Below the pieces are notes generated by a model that was given only the letters and a program-made list of their open reading frames with translations, had not been told where the DNA came from and did no database searches. Below, piece by piece: positions 15,641-24,231 of a stretch of DNA of 64,000 nucleotides. The stretch spans positions 1 through 64,000 of the forward strand of contig CALKTH010000100.1 in assembly GCA_937997485.1 (NCBI GenBank), given 5' to 3'. This DNA comes from an uncultured Acidimicrobiales bacterium (GTDB lineage Bacteria > Actinomycetota > Acidimicrobiia > Acidimicrobiales > SZUA-35). The first letter of the stretch is position 1. Every line of letters starts with the position of its first letter. Position numbers and translations under genes: made by a program.

Positions 15641-16987
15641 ATGGACTTGGCGGCTCTGGCGGAAGCGATCGACAACGTTCTCGACATCGATGCGGTCTCC
15701 CTGACCGATCACGAGATTTCTCAGCAGACGCTCGCACTTGATGCATTGCGCTCCAAGCTCGAAGCCGCTTGCGCCACGCGCCTCCATCAGGCAAAGCGGC
15801 GCCAGATCGCAGCTGATCATCGGCACCGAAGTGAAGCCACGTGGATGGCCGCGGTCACGAAACAGAACCGAGCGTCACTCGGCCGCCGGTTGAATCAGTC
15901 CACAGAATTGATCGAGCGATTTCCTTCCCTGTACTCGGCGCTACGCCACGGCGTCCTCCGGATGGAACACGTCGAGGCGATTCTTCGCCTTGGCCGGCGA
16001 GCTGACCTGCGCGACGCGGCGGAGCGCGACCAAGCAATGTTCGTGAGCTGGGCTGGCCTCGAGTGGCCGAAGTTCCGCATGCTTCTCGAGGCGTGGGAGA
16101 CCATCAACGATCCCACCGACCCTGCGCAGATCGCGGAACAGGTGCACGAACGCCGATCGGTGGCGGTGTCACAAGGGCTCGATGACGAGGTGCTCGTTGC
16201 GATGAACACCACGGCCCTGTTCTGGGAACAGGCGATCGAGGCAACCCAGCCCATCATCGAGGAGATGCGGGCGGCCGACTGGCAAGAAGCCAAGGACCGG
16301 GTCGGCGAAGATGCCACCTGGCACGACGTTCTCCGCTCAGAGAGCGCTCGGTTCCATGACGCGCTCTTCCTCGTGATCCGCCGAGGCGCCGGAGTGACCG
16401 CAAGCGGCGCGTCCAAGGTCGTCACACGAATCACTGCGGACATGGAAACGCTCATGGAGGAGGCCGAACGCCAGCACGCAGCTCATCACGAGCAGCACGG
16501 TGACGATTGCTGCGCCGACGCAGAGCACGTCGAGGACGTCGACAACTCCGCTGAGGGCGTCACCGACGAGCCCTCGGCTGCGGCGGCTTCTCGAAGCCTG
16601 GGCAGCCTGACCGATGAAGAACTCTCCGCTCGGATCGAACGCTTCCGCTGCCACACACGGTCAGGGCTCCGGCTGACGCCAGCCACGGCGCTCATGTGCA
16701 CGCTGGCCGGTGACATCGAGCGGCTGATGTGCTCGGCAACGACTCGCCGGCTCGAAATGTCAGAACGGGACCGTCTCTACAAAGGGGCGCTGCGAGAAGC
16801 TCTGATCGTTCGAGACGTCTTCTGTCAAAGCCCCGGATGTGATGTCCGGGCCTCCCGATGTCAGGCCGACCACGACACCAGACACACCGACGGCGGTCGG
16901 ACGACCGACATCAACGGTGCCATGCGATGTCCGGCATGTCACCGCCACAAGACCAAACTCGAGGCCCTGGGGCTCTGGCCCACCTGA
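15641..16987 (+). CDS. DUF222 / HNH endonuclease family protein (13E12-type)
   Basis: 448 residues. The N-terminal two thirds is the DUF222 region typical of mycobacterial 13E12-repeat proteins (LDALRSKLEAACATRLHQA, LNQSTELIERFPSLYSALRH, GVLRMEHVEAI). A Glu/Ala-rich linker near residues 280-325 leads to a C-terminal HNH nuclease with LYKGALREALIVRDVFCQSP, CDVRASRCQADHDTRH and CPACHRHKTKLEAL; cysteines and histidines form the zinc/metal site. These proteins are common in Actinobacteria, often in several copies, with poorly known function. The upstream LexA-like box suggests DNA-damage induction, as reported for some mycobacterial 13E12 genes. Translation is probably leaderless. Confidence 0.85.
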   Translation: MDLAALAEAIDNVLDIDAVSLTDHEISQQTLALDALRSKLEAACATRLHQAKRRQIAADHRHRSEATWMAAVTKQNRASLGRRLNQSTELIERFPSLYSALRHGVLRMEHVEAILRLGRRADLRDAAERDQAMFVSWAGLEWPKFRMLLEAWETINDPTDPAQIAEQVHERRSVAVSQGLDDEVLVAMNTTALFWEQAIEATQPIIEEMRAADWQEAKDRVGEDATWHDVLRSESARFHDALFLVIRRGAGVTASGASKVVTRITADMETLMEEAERQHAAHHEQHGDDCCADAEHVEDVDNSAEGVTDEPSAAAASRSLGSLTDEELSARIERFRCHTRSGLRLTPATALMCTLAGDIERLMCSATTRRLEMSERDRLYKGALREALIVRDVFCQSPGCDVRASRCQADHDTRHTDGGRTTDINGAMRCPACHRHKTKLEALGLWPT

Positions 16988-17019
16988 CGCCTGCGAAGCA
17001 GCCAGGTCATGAAAACGAC

Positions 17020-17056
17020 GAACGACCCGGATCTCCGAAGAGCATCCGGGCCGTTC
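17020..17056. terminator. Bidirectional terminator between HNH gene and ribBA
   Basis: GAACG-A-CCCGGAT (17020-17032) faces ATCCGGG-C-CGTTC (17044-17056) over an 11-nt loop. The single internal mismatch is A-C on the plus strand but becomes a G-U wobble in minus-strand RNA, so the hairpin is fully paired for the rib transcript. It lies between convergent stop codons. Confidence 0.7.
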
Positions 17057-17067
17057 GCCTGCGCGTG

Positions 17068-18363
17068 CTACGCCTCGTCGGTCCCGGTGGCAGCGCCGTC
17101 GGTTCCTTGGCCGTCGCCCAGGTCGATGAGGTGCCCCATCCGGTTCTTCTTCGTGGTCAGGTAGGCGATGTTCTCAGCCGTCGGGGTCGTCTGCACCGAG
17201 ACCCGCTCGGTGATCTCCAAGCCGTACCCGTCGAGTCCGCCGTACTTCGCAGGGTTGTTCGTCATGAGTCGCATCGACGACACACCGAGATCCACCAGCA
17301 TCTGCGCACCAATTCCGTACTCACGGGAATCAGCCGGCAATCCTTGCTGCAGGTTCGCATCAACGGTGTCGAGGCCTTGCTCTTGCAGGTCATACGCCCG
17401 GATCTTGTGGCCAAGGCCGATCCCGCGACCTTCGTGGCCTCGGAGGTAGATCACCACGCCTTCGCCCTCTTCGGCGATGCGCTGCAAGGCCTGGTCAAGC
17501 TGTGTTCCGCAGTCGCAACGCAACGAACCAAAGATGTCGCCGGTCAAACACTCCGAGTGCACCCGGACGATCACGTTCTCAACGCCGGAAAAGTCGACGC
17601 GCTCGGCTTCGGGATCCTTCGTCTTCACAAAGGCGACGTGTTCCACACCGTCGAGCAGCGACTCGTACACAACCGCATCGAAGGCACCGTGCTGTGTGGG
17701 AATCGTGGCCTCGCTCATGCGGCGCACGAGCTTCTCCATGCGCCGGCGGTAGCGCACCATGTCGGCAATCGAGATGAACACGAGCCCGTGTTCTTTGCAG
17801 AACTCGACGAGGTCGGGAACTCGAGCCATCGTGCCGTCGGGCTTCACGATCTCGCAGAGCACCCCAACCGGCTGGAGGCCGGCCATCTTGGCCAGGTCGA
17901 TCGCCGCCTCGGTGTGGCCGGCACGCTTGAGCACGCCACCTTCCCGAGCCCTGAGGGGGAAGATGTGACCGGGGCGAGCGAAATCCACGGCCCGAGCCCC
18001 GGGATCCACGAGCGCTCGAAGTGTGAGGGCGCGGTCGTGGGCGGAGATGCCGGTGGTGGTGCCATTGCGGTAGTCGACCGTGACGGTGAAGGCGGTCCGC
18101 ATGGCTTCGGTGTTCTGGCTCACCATGAGCTGCAGGTCGAGTTCCTCGGCCCGCTGCTCCGTCACCGGAGCGCAGATCACACCGGAGGTGTGGTTCACGA
18201 AGAACGCCATCTTCTCCTCGGTGGCGAACTCGGCGGCCATGATCAGGTCGCCCTCGTTCTCACGATCCTCATCGTCGACGACGACCACGATCTCGCCACG
18301 GGCGATAGCGGCAATGGCCTCTTCCACCGAGTCGAACGGGGAGTCGGATGTCTCAGTGCTCAT
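17068..18363 (-). CDS. ribBA: Bifunctional 3,4-dihydroxy-2-butanone-4-phosphate synthase / GTP cyclohydrolase II
   Basis: 431 residues from ATG 18363. The RibB half has [15 protein letters not shown] and [15 protein letters not shown], and the RibA half has the zinc cysteines in [19 protein letters not shown], then [19 protein letters not shown] and [20 protein letters not shown]. The two halves feed both branches of riboflavin synthesis: ribulose-5-phosphate to the four-carbon unit and GTP to the pyrimidine. It starts 2 nt after the ribE stop and is the last gene of the rib operon. ribH (lumazine synthase), which usually follows, is not here. The open frame continues far upstream but that part overlaps ribE and ribD and is not coding. 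Confidence 0.95.
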   Translation of the reverse strand: MSTETSDSPFDSVEEAIAAIARGEIVVVVDDEDRENEGDLIMAAEFATEEKMAFFVNHTSGVICAPVTEQRAEELDLQLMVSQNTEAMRTAFTVTVDYRNGTTTGISAHDRALTLRALVDPGARAVDFARPGHIFPLRAREGGVLKRAGHTEAAIDLAKMAGLQPVGVLCEIVKPDGTMARVPDLVEFCKEHGLVFISIADMVRYRRRMEKLVRRMSEATIPTQHGAFDAVVYESLLDGVEHVAFVKTKDPEAERVDFSGVENVIVRVHSECLTGDIFGSLRCDCGTQLDQALQRIAEEGEGVVIYLRGHEGRGIGLGHKIRAYDLQEQGLDTVDANLQQGLPADSREYGIGAQMLVDLGVSSMRLMTNNPAKYGGLDGYGLEITERVSVQTTPTAENIAYLTTKKNRMGHLIDLGDGQGTDGAATGTDEA

Positions 18364-18365
18364 GA

Positions 18366-18950
18366 TCAGGTGTCGGCTTTCTGATGTCCGGCCAGCAGCT
18401 TCTCTGCGTACTTGGCCATGACATCGACTTCGATGTTGACTCGATCGCCGGGCCCCTTGCGGCCAAGCGTGGTGACTTCGGTGGTGTGCGGGATAACGGC
18501 AACAGTGAACCCGTCCGATGCCGGGTCGACCACGGTCAGGCTGATCCCGTCGATGGTCACCGAGCCCTTTTCCACCAAGTAGCGGTGAAGGGCTTCCGGC
18601 ACCTTGACCTTCAGATTCGGTGCGGGGCTGATGATCTCGCCCACCGCATCGACGTGGCCCTGCACGAGGTGGCCACCCAGCCGATCCTCGAGACGCACCG
18701 GGCGTTCGAGATTGACGGGACTGCCGGGCTCGAGGTCGCCCAGCTGTGTGCGGGAGTAGCTCTCTTCGACGACATCGGCTTCCCACCATCCGGCGTCCGC
18801 GTCCCAGTCGACGACGGTGAGACATACACCGTTCACCGCAATGGAGGCTCCAAGCGTGACGTCTTCCAGCACAGTGTTGGCCTTCAGGCGCAGACGTGGA
18901 CCCTCGCGGCTCACGACTGAACCTAGTTCCTCGACGATTCCGGTGAACAT
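18366..18950 (-). CDS. ribE: Riboflavin synthase, alpha chain
   Basis: 194 residues, normal length. Starts [10 protein letters not shown] and contains two tandem lumazine-binding barrels: the first with [15 protein letters not shown], the second with [24 protein letters not shown] and [14 protein letters not shown]. The duplication is characteristic. It dismutates two 6,7-dimethyl-8-ribityllumazine molecules to riboflavin in the cytoplasm. Its ATG overlaps the ribD stop by one base (TGATG), and ribBA starts 2 nt after it. No FMN riboswitch is visible; the operon begins with moaB upstream. Confidence 0.95.
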   Translation of the reverse strand: MFTGIVEELGSVVSREGPRLRLKANTVLEDVTLGASIAVNGVCLTVVDWDADAGWWEADVVEESYSRTQLGDLEPGSPVNLERPVRLEDRLGGHLVQGHVDAVGEIISPAPNLKVKVPEALHRYLVEKGSVTIDGISLTVVDPASDGFTVAVIPHTTEVTTLGRKGPGDRVNIEVDVMAKYAEKLLAGHQKADT

Positions 18951-20008
18951 CAGGCTTCCTCTCTTCGCACTTGATCACTTCGTACGAGGTCGATGCGCAC
19001 ATCGTTTCCCAACTTGACCAGGCGGTCAATTTTTGATCGGAAGACATCGCCGATCGTGACAGCGCCCGGGCCGGAGAACAGCGGCAGTCCATCGTCTCCA
19101 CCCATGAGGGCAGGAGCAAGATAGAGGACGTGACGGTCGACGAGACCAGCCCGGTGAAACGACCCTGCGACTCCCGCACCTCCCTCGATCATGAGCTGCA
19201 CAACCCCGTCGGCGCCGAGTTCTTCCAGGACGTGATCAAGGTCACCGCTCATCTCTCGGCACGGCCGGATCTTCGCCTCGGCAGGAACCGACTCCTCGGA
19301 GCCGAGAACGACCCGGAGGGGCGGCCGGGGTGGCTGCCCGTCGCTGGCGAGAACGTTCCGTACTGTGAGGGCAGGATCGTCGGCCCGAACGGTTCCGGCG
19401 CCGACGAGAATGGCGTCGCTTTCCGCCCGGAGTCGGTGCGCATCGAGCCGGGCCTCTTCGCCAGTGATCCACTGACTCGTCCCGTCAGGTGCCGCCGTGC
19501 GGCCATCGAGCGTGCCAGCCAGCTTCAGCACCACGTAAGGGCGCCCGGTACGGCGATGGTGCAGATAGGGCGCAAGCTGCGCTTCAGCCAGCTCTGCGCC
19601 AGGGCCGATGACGACATCGATCCCAGCTTCCCGCAGCCGAGCCGACCCGGTGCCAGCGACTTGAGGATCGGGGTCTTCCAACGCGATCACCACCCGACCG
19701 ATGCCAGCGTCGATGATGGCCTCGGTGCAGGGCGGCGTTCGTCCGTGGTGGTTGCAGGGTTCGAGGGTGGTGAAGAGCGTGGCGCCCCGAAGGAGGTCGG
19801 TTCGCTCCCCCGCCGACGCAATGGCGTGCTTCTCCGCATGCAAGTCACCGGGACGCTGGGTATTGCCCTCGAACGTAGTGCCGTCTGTGGTGACGATCAG
19901 CGAGCCGACCCACGGGTTCGGTGGCGCCAGCAGGCGACCGTGCTCGGCTCGAGCAACGGTTCGCGCCATGAGCGCCTCGAGGTCGAAGGACATCTCCGGT
20001 GCGCTCAT
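18950..20008 (-). CDS. ribD: Bifunctional diaminohydroxyphosphoribosylaminopyrimidine deaminase / reductase
   Basis: 352 residues. The N-terminal deaminase domain carries the zinc site [11 protein letters not shown] and [11 protein letters not shown]; the proton-shuttling Glu is in [12 protein letters not shown] precedes it. The C-terminal reductase domain (from about residue 150) includes [49 protein letters not shown] and [19 protein letters not shown], the NADPH and substrate contacts. It performs the second and third steps from GTP in riboflavin synthesis. TGATG overlaps join it to moaB upstream and ribE downstream. Confidence 0.94.
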   Translation of the reverse strand: MSAPEMSFDLEALMARTVARAEHGRLLAPPNPWVGSLIVTTDGTTFEGNTQRPGDLHAEKHAIASAGERTDLLRGATLFTTLEPCNHHGRTPPCTEAIIDAGIGRVVIALEDPDPQVAGTGSARLREAGIDVVIGPGAELAEAQLAPYLHHRRTGRPYVVLKLAGTLDGRTAAPDGTSQWITGEEARLDAHRLRAESDAILVGAGTVRADDPALTVRNVLASDGQPPRPPLRVVLGSEESVPAEAKIRPCREMSGDLDHVLEELGADGVVQLMIEGGAGVAGSFHRAGLVDRHVLYLAPALMGGDDGLPLFSGPGAVTIGDVFRSKIDRLVKLGNDVRIDLVRSDQVRREEA

Positions 20009-20481
20009 CAGTGAGGACGGCCACCGGCCATGAGATCAACGGCATGAGGCAACACATCGAGCACAGCCTCCAGCGTTTCGATCGTGCCCTTGGTTGAACC
20101 CGGTGTGTTGAGAATGAGGGCCGTGCCCCTGGTCCCGGCGATCGCTCGGCTCAGGCGGCCAAGGCCCTTTGGGTTGCACAGCCGCATGGCTTCGGCCAGC
20201 CCTGGAGCCTCTCGCTCGATCGCTTCGCGAGTGCCCTCAGGTGTCAGGTCTCGGGGTCCGAAGCCGGTACCTCCGGTCGTGACGATGACACCGCTGAAAC
20301 CCTCCGCCATCTCGATCAGGGTGTCTCGCACGGATTCCACGCCGTCGGAGATCGCCCGCCGGTCGGCGATGGTCCATCCCGCTTCGATGAGGCGAGCCTC
20401 CAAAGCATCGCCGGACTTGTCTTCACGCGTGCCAGCGATGACACCGTCGGATGCGGTCACGACCTTTGCCTGGAGCTCCAT
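20008..20481 (-). CDS. MoaB/MogA-family molybdenum cofactor protein
   Basis: 157 residues from ATG 20481 (MELQAKVVTASDG). TTGGTGFGPRDLTPEGTREAI is split here as the family core TTGGTGFGPRDLTPEG, with ASDGVIAGTREDKSG near the start and GTALILNTPGSTKGT near the end. MogA adenylylates molybdopterin; MoaB is a close relative that does so in some organisms. The two cannot be told apart by eye, and no other moa/moe gene is present. It heads the riboflavin operon by a one-base overlap with ribD, a non-obvious partnership that recurs in some actinobacterial genomes. It diverges from the PLP enzyme gene, with 38 nt between. Confidence 0.85.
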   Translation of the reverse strand: MELQAKVVTASDGVIAGTREDKSGDALEARLIEAGWTIADRRAISDGVESVRDTLIEMAEGFSGVIVTTGGTGFGPRDLTPEGTREAIEREAPGLAEAMRLCNPKGLGRLSRAIAGTRGTALILNTPGSTKGTIETLEAVLDVLPHAVDLMAGGRPH

Positions 20482-20519
20482 CCGGCCAGTTTGCCCGGCA
20501 TGAGCGGCATAGTTGTCAG

Positions 20520-21662
20520 ATGGCCGATTCAAACCCCCAGCTCCATCCCGACACCGTCGCCGTGGCCGCCGGACGGCCGGACCGCCTGGGAGCACCCGTG
20601 AACCACGGGATCACCCTCGCTTCGAGCTTTGCCTCTGGGGCAGGGCCGGAATACGCCCGGGGTGACAGCACCGACACGTGGATTGCCCTCGAGGAAGCCG
20701 TTGGAGCGCTCGAGGGCGGGCGGGCCTTGGCCTTCAGCTCCGGCATGGCCGCTATCTCCGCCGTGCTCGACCAACTCCCGGCCGGAGCGAATGTGGTGGC
20801 TCCGGCCGACGTCTATCAGGGCGTGGCCAAGATCCTCAGCGATGGGGAGCAGCGCTACGGATGGCAGGTGCTCCGGCTTCCAACAGCGGACACCCAACAG
20901 TGGCTCGATGCACTCCCGGGGGCCGACCTGGTGTGGCTCGAGTCGCCATCGAATCCCACGCTCGAAATCGCCGACGTTCCGAAGATCTGCGCAGCAGCCA
21001 ATCGGGCCGGAGTGCCGGTGGCCGTCGACAACACGTTCGCGACGCCACTGAACCAGCGACCGCTGGAGAGCGGCGCAATGTTCAGTGTGCAGAGCGCAAC
21101 CAAGTTCATCGGTGGCCACTCCGATCTCCTCAGCGGGATCGTCACGGTCTCGACAACGCTTCCCCATTCGGCCGATGCCCATGCGGGTGTCGACAGCCGG
21201 CGAACGTTCGGTGGCGCGACGCCCGGTGCGCTCGAGAGCTATCTCGCTTTGCGCGGACTGCGAACGCTGCCGCTGCGACTCGAGCGCTCGCAGTCCAACG
21301 CGATGACACTGGCCAGGCGGCTCGAACAGCACCGGCAAGTCACTCGGGTTCGCTACCCCGGCCTTCCCTCGCACCCAGGCCACGAACTGGCGAACGAGAT
21401 TCTTGGCGGACCCGGAGCCATGCTCAGCTTCGAGCTGAAGGGATCAGCCACGGGAGCGGATGTCCGAGTCAGTCGCCTGAAGCTCATCACGCCGGCCACC
21501 AGCCTGGGCGGAGTGGAGACCTTGATTGAACGCCGGAACAAACTGACCGGGCAGGAACACGTCCCCCCGACCCTGCTGCGGTTGAGCGTCGGCGTGGAGC
21601 ACGTCGAAGATCTCTGGAATGACCTCGAACAGTCACTTTCGGGTCTTTCCGACAACACCTGA
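20520..21662 (+). CDS. Cys/Met metabolism PLP-dependent enzyme (cystathionine gamma-synthase/lyase-like)
   Basis: 380 residues from ATG 20520. Fold-type I trans-sulfuration enzyme: FSSGMAAISAVLDQL (PLP phosphate site), DLVWLESPSNPTLEI, VPVAVDNTFATPLNQRPLE with the PLP-ring Asp, and the Schiff-base Lys in SVQSATKFIGGHSDLLSG. The C-terminal part has SLGGVETLIERR and LRLSVGVEHVEDLWNDLEQ. Members make or split cystathionine or homocysteine, and these motifs do not decide between MetB, MetC and CGL. A CATAGT element ends 6 nt before the start, with no Shine-Dalgarno, so translation may be leaderless. It may share the 38-nt divergent region with moaB. Confidence 0.88.
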   Translation: MADSNPQLHPDTVAVAAGRPDRLGAPVNHGITLASSFASGAGPEYARGDSTDTWIALEEAVGALEGGRALAFSSGMAAISAVLDQLPAGANVVAPADVYQGVAKILSDGEQRYGWQVLRLPTADTQQWLDALPGADLVWLESPSNPTLEIADVPKICAAANRAGVPVAVDNTFATPLNQRPLESGAMFSVQSATKFIGGHSDLLSGIVTVSTTLPHSADAHAGVDSRRTFGGATPGALESYLALRGLRTLPLRLERSQSNAMTLARRLEQHRQVTRVRYPGLPSHPGHELANEILGGPGAMLSFELKGSATGADVRVSRLKLITPATSLGGVETLIERRNKLTGQEHVPPTLLRLSVGVEHVEDLWNDLEQSLSGLSDNT

Positions 21663-21669
21663 CCTGATC

Positions 21670-21744
21670 TAGGGTTGCCGCTCCCACGACCCCCGTACCC
21701 GTCTTGCCACTCGGCAGCACCGGCGCAGGGCTCACACCCAGGAG
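21670..21744 (+). promoter_or_regulatory. Candidate -10 box and ribosome-binding site for serA
   Basis: TAGGGT (21670-21675) fits TANNNT and begins 8 nt after the upstream stop. AGGAG (21740-21744) stands 6 nt before the serA ATG. The leader of about 70 nt shows no obvious riboswitch structure. Confidence 0.4.
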
Positions 21745-21750
21745 TACTTC

Positions 21751-22998
21751 ATGAAGATCTTGTTCGCTGACGCCGTCGACGCCGCCCGTGTCGCCGCACT
21801 CGAAGCCGCCGGACACGAGTGCATCATTGATGCCGGACTCGATGCAGAGAGTCTTCCCGCCGCCATTGCCGCCGCTGGTGGATCGAGCGAGTCAGACGGG
21901 CCAGGCGTTGAAGCTTTGGTCGTCCGCAGCACGAAGGTCACCGCCGAAACGATGGCAGCCGCCCCCGGTCTCGGACTCATCGTTCGGGCTGGAGCAGGCA
22001 CCGACAACGTCGACAAGCTCGCCGCCTCTGCCAAGGGCATTTACGTCTGCAACGTGCCTGGCCGCAACGCCATCGCCGTCGCCGAGCTGACAATGGCGCT
22101 CCTGCTCGCAAGCGATCGCCGCATCGCTGACGGCGTTGCCGACCTGCGAGCTGGCCAGTGGAACAAGAAGACCTACACCAAGGCGGACGGGCTGGCCGGC
22201 AAGACCATGGCCATCATTGGATTGGGCGATATCGGCCTCGCTGTTGCCGAGCGGGCCAAAGCATTCGGCATGACCGTGCTCGCCGTTCGCAAGGACGGGC
22301 GCAGCGCCTCAGTGCAGGCCCGCATCCGCTCGGTCGGTGTCCGTTTGGTCGACAACGAAGACGCGCTCCTCAGCGACGCAGACATCGTCTCCATCCACGT
22401 CCCCAAGTCCGACAGCACCAACGGCATGGTCGACGCCGCGTTTCTCGCCAAGATCCCCAACGGTGCAACGATCCTCAACACGTCTCGTGGCGACGTCGTC
22501 GACGAAGATGCGCTAATCGATGCCCTGAACAAGCGGGGCATGAAGGCCGGACTCGACGTTTACGCCAATGAGCCCGGCTCCGGAACAGGTGACTTCGATT
22601 CTCCGATTGCGAAGCACCCATCGGTCGTCGGCAGCCACCACATCGGCGCCTCGACCACACAAGCCCAAGAATCCGTCGCCGACGGCATGATCGAAGTCGT
22701 CGAGGCCTACGCCGCCGGTGCCGTGATCAACTGCGTCAACATGGAACGTGAGATCACGGGAACAACCTGCCTCTCCATTCGCCATCTCGATCGTGTCGGT
22801 GTGCTGGCCAAGGTGCTCAATGTGCTCGGCGCCGCCGGCCACAACGTGGGCCACATGGAGAACCAGCTGTTCTCCGGCGGTGAGGCCGCCGTGGCCACCA
22901 TCAACGTCGAGGGCGAACCGATCGCCGCGGTTCACGACATGCTTTCCAGTATCGACGAGGTGATCTCGGTCTCCATCGCTCCCGCCGGAGGAAACTGA
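21751..22998 (+). CDS. serA: D-3-phosphoglycerate dehydrogenase
   Basis: 415 residues, the E. coli-size form with one C-terminal ACT domain. The NAD fold has IIGLGDIGLAVAERAKAFGM; the catalytic set is Arg in SRGDVVDEDAL, Glu in ANEPG and His in GSHHIGASTTQAQE. Substrate-domain marks are RAGAGTDNVDK and VPGRNAIAVAELTMAL. The ACT domain (about 335-410) starts LSIRHLDRVGVLAKVLNVLG and probably binds serine as feedback inhibitor. It starts serine synthesis from 3-phosphoglycerate. AGGAG precedes the ATG. The stop overlaps the DUF1015 start by one base. Confidence 0.94.
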   Translation: MKILFADAVDAARVAALEAAGHECIIDAGLDAESLPAAIAAAGGSSESDGPGVEALVVRSTKVTAETMAAAPGLGLIVRAGAGTDNVDKLAASAKGIYVCNVPGRNAIAVAELTMALLLASDRRIADGVADLRAGQWNKKTYTKADGLAGKTMAIIGLGDIGLAVAERAKAFGMTVLAVRKDGRSASVQARIRSVGVRLVDNEDALLSDADIVSIHVPKSDSTNGMVDAAFLAKIPNGATILNTSRGDVVDEDALIDALNKRGMKAGLDVYANEPGSGTGDFDSPIAKHPSVVGSHHIGASTTQAQESVADGMIEVVEAYAAGAVINCVNMEREITGTTCLSIRHLDRVGVLAKVLNVLGAAGHNVGHMENQLFSGGEAAVATINVEGEPIAAVHDMLSSIDEVISVSIAPAGGN

Positions 22999-24227
22999 TG
23001 GTCGCCGTTCGTCCGCTCCGCCTCCGACTCGTCCGCCAGGAATGGAGCGACCGAGTCTCCTCACCCGCTCACGACGCCCTCTCCCCGCAAGAACGTCGGC
23101 TCCACCTCCACACCAACCCTGACAGCTACATGGCAGTGACCCGCGGCCTGGAAGACATCGAGCCCGGCAAGGTGATGACCGCGGCTGAGCTGCTCGTTGA
23201 AGGCCGCACGGCGCTCAATCGCCTACGAGATGTCGACGCTTTTGGGCCCGAACGAGGCGACGAGTTCTACCTCTACCAGCTCATCGAAGAAGACCGCACG
23301 CTGACGGGCCTCGTGGCTGGTGTCGGCGTCGAGGACTATCGCACCGGTGACGTCAAGATCCACGAACACGTCAAGGCTCAGCGGGCCTTGCATCTCGCGA
23401 ACCACCTCTCCGTCGTCGGGGCGCAGTCCAGCCCGATCGCGCTGGCGCACCGACCGGATGACACGGTGCAGCGGATCATCGATGCTGCCCTGACAAACGA
23501 GGCGCTCGTCGACGTAACGCTTCCCGACGGCCTCCGTCAGCGGGTGATTCCGGTGACCAGCCCCGAAGACACGGCCACACTTCGCAGCGTGTTCGACGGC
23601 CAATCGCTGTATCTGATCGATGGCCACCATCGAGCGGCGGCAGCGGCCACATTCCGCACGGCGGCCGGGCCGGGGATGGCAGAATGGATGCTGAGCGCGC
23701 TGTTCTCGAGCGACGATCTCATCAATCTGGCCCACCACCGCCTCCTGACCCCACCGATGGGAATCGCACGCGCTCTGGAAGCGATGGGACGGGCGCGTCG
23801 CCTGCGTCGTTGCACCGTGAATGAGATCGCCGATCGAGCCGATGATGAGGTTGCGCTGCTGGCGGACGGCGAGTGGTTTGCCCTGACGCTTCCATACGCC
23901 GACGCCGCAGCCGAACACCGCTCCCCCCAGGAACGCTTGGCTGCCCTCGACCCGAGCCGCTTCCAGGAACAGATTCTTGGTCCCCTGTTCCAGCTCGACC
24001 CTGAAGGCTCTGACCCGTCACTTGCCTACCGGGCCGAGCATGGATCCCTCGACGACCTCGCCAGCACGAACCCGGAGGGAAGTATCTTGGCCATCATGCG
24101 GCCCGTCTCCATTGATGTGCTGCTGGAAGCGTCCGACCACGGCCTGGTCATGCCTCCGAAGTCCACCTACTTCGTACCCAAAGTCCGCTCGGGCGTCTTC
24201 CTCCGGGCCACCAACGACGACAGTTGA
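22998..24227 (+). CDS. DUF1015 family protein
   Basis: 409 residues. DUF1015 is recognised by VSSPAHDALSPQERRLHLH near the N-terminus, DEFYLYQLIEEDRTLTGLVA, the VKIHEHVKAQRA segment and the signature LYLIDGHHRAAAAATF, with a second HHR in LAHHRLLT. The paired histidines look like a metal or nucleotide site. No enzyme activity is firmly established for the family to my knowledge; relatives are frequently encoded beside serA and a SerC-like transaminase, and some have been discussed as serine kinases or serine-linked. It is coupled to serA by TGATG and followed 4 nt later by an aminotransferase, which supports a serine-linked role. Confidence 0.82.
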   Translation: MVAVRPLRLRLVRQEWSDRVSSPAHDALSPQERRLHLHTNPDSYMAVTRGLEDIEPGKVMTAAELLVEGRTALNRLRDVDAFGPERGDEFYLYQLIEEDRTLTGLVAGVGVEDYRTGDVKIHEHVKAQRALHLANHLSVVGAQSSPIALAHRPDDTVQRIIDAALTNEALVDVTLPDGLRQRVIPVTSPEDTATLRSVFDGQSLYLIDGHHRAAAAATFRTAAGPGMAEWMLSALFSSDDLINLAHHRLLTPPMGIARALEAMGRARRLRRCTVNEIADRADDEVALLADGEWFALTLPYADAAAEHRSPQERLAALDPSRFQEQILGPLFQLDPEGSDPSLAYRAEHGSLDDLASTNPEGSILAIMRPVSIDVLLEASDHGLVMPPKSTYFVPKVRSGVFLRATNDDS

Positions 24228-24231
24228 GCTC

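Noticed and set aside
16858-18384. Plus-strand open frame (508 codons) over ribBA and the HNH gene end
   Set aside because: Antisense to ribBA with no conserved motif; it crosses the terminator region.
18364-19179. Upstream extension of the ribBA frame (703 codons in total)
   Set aside because: It overlaps ribE and ribD in another frame; the conserved RibB start is at ATG 18363.
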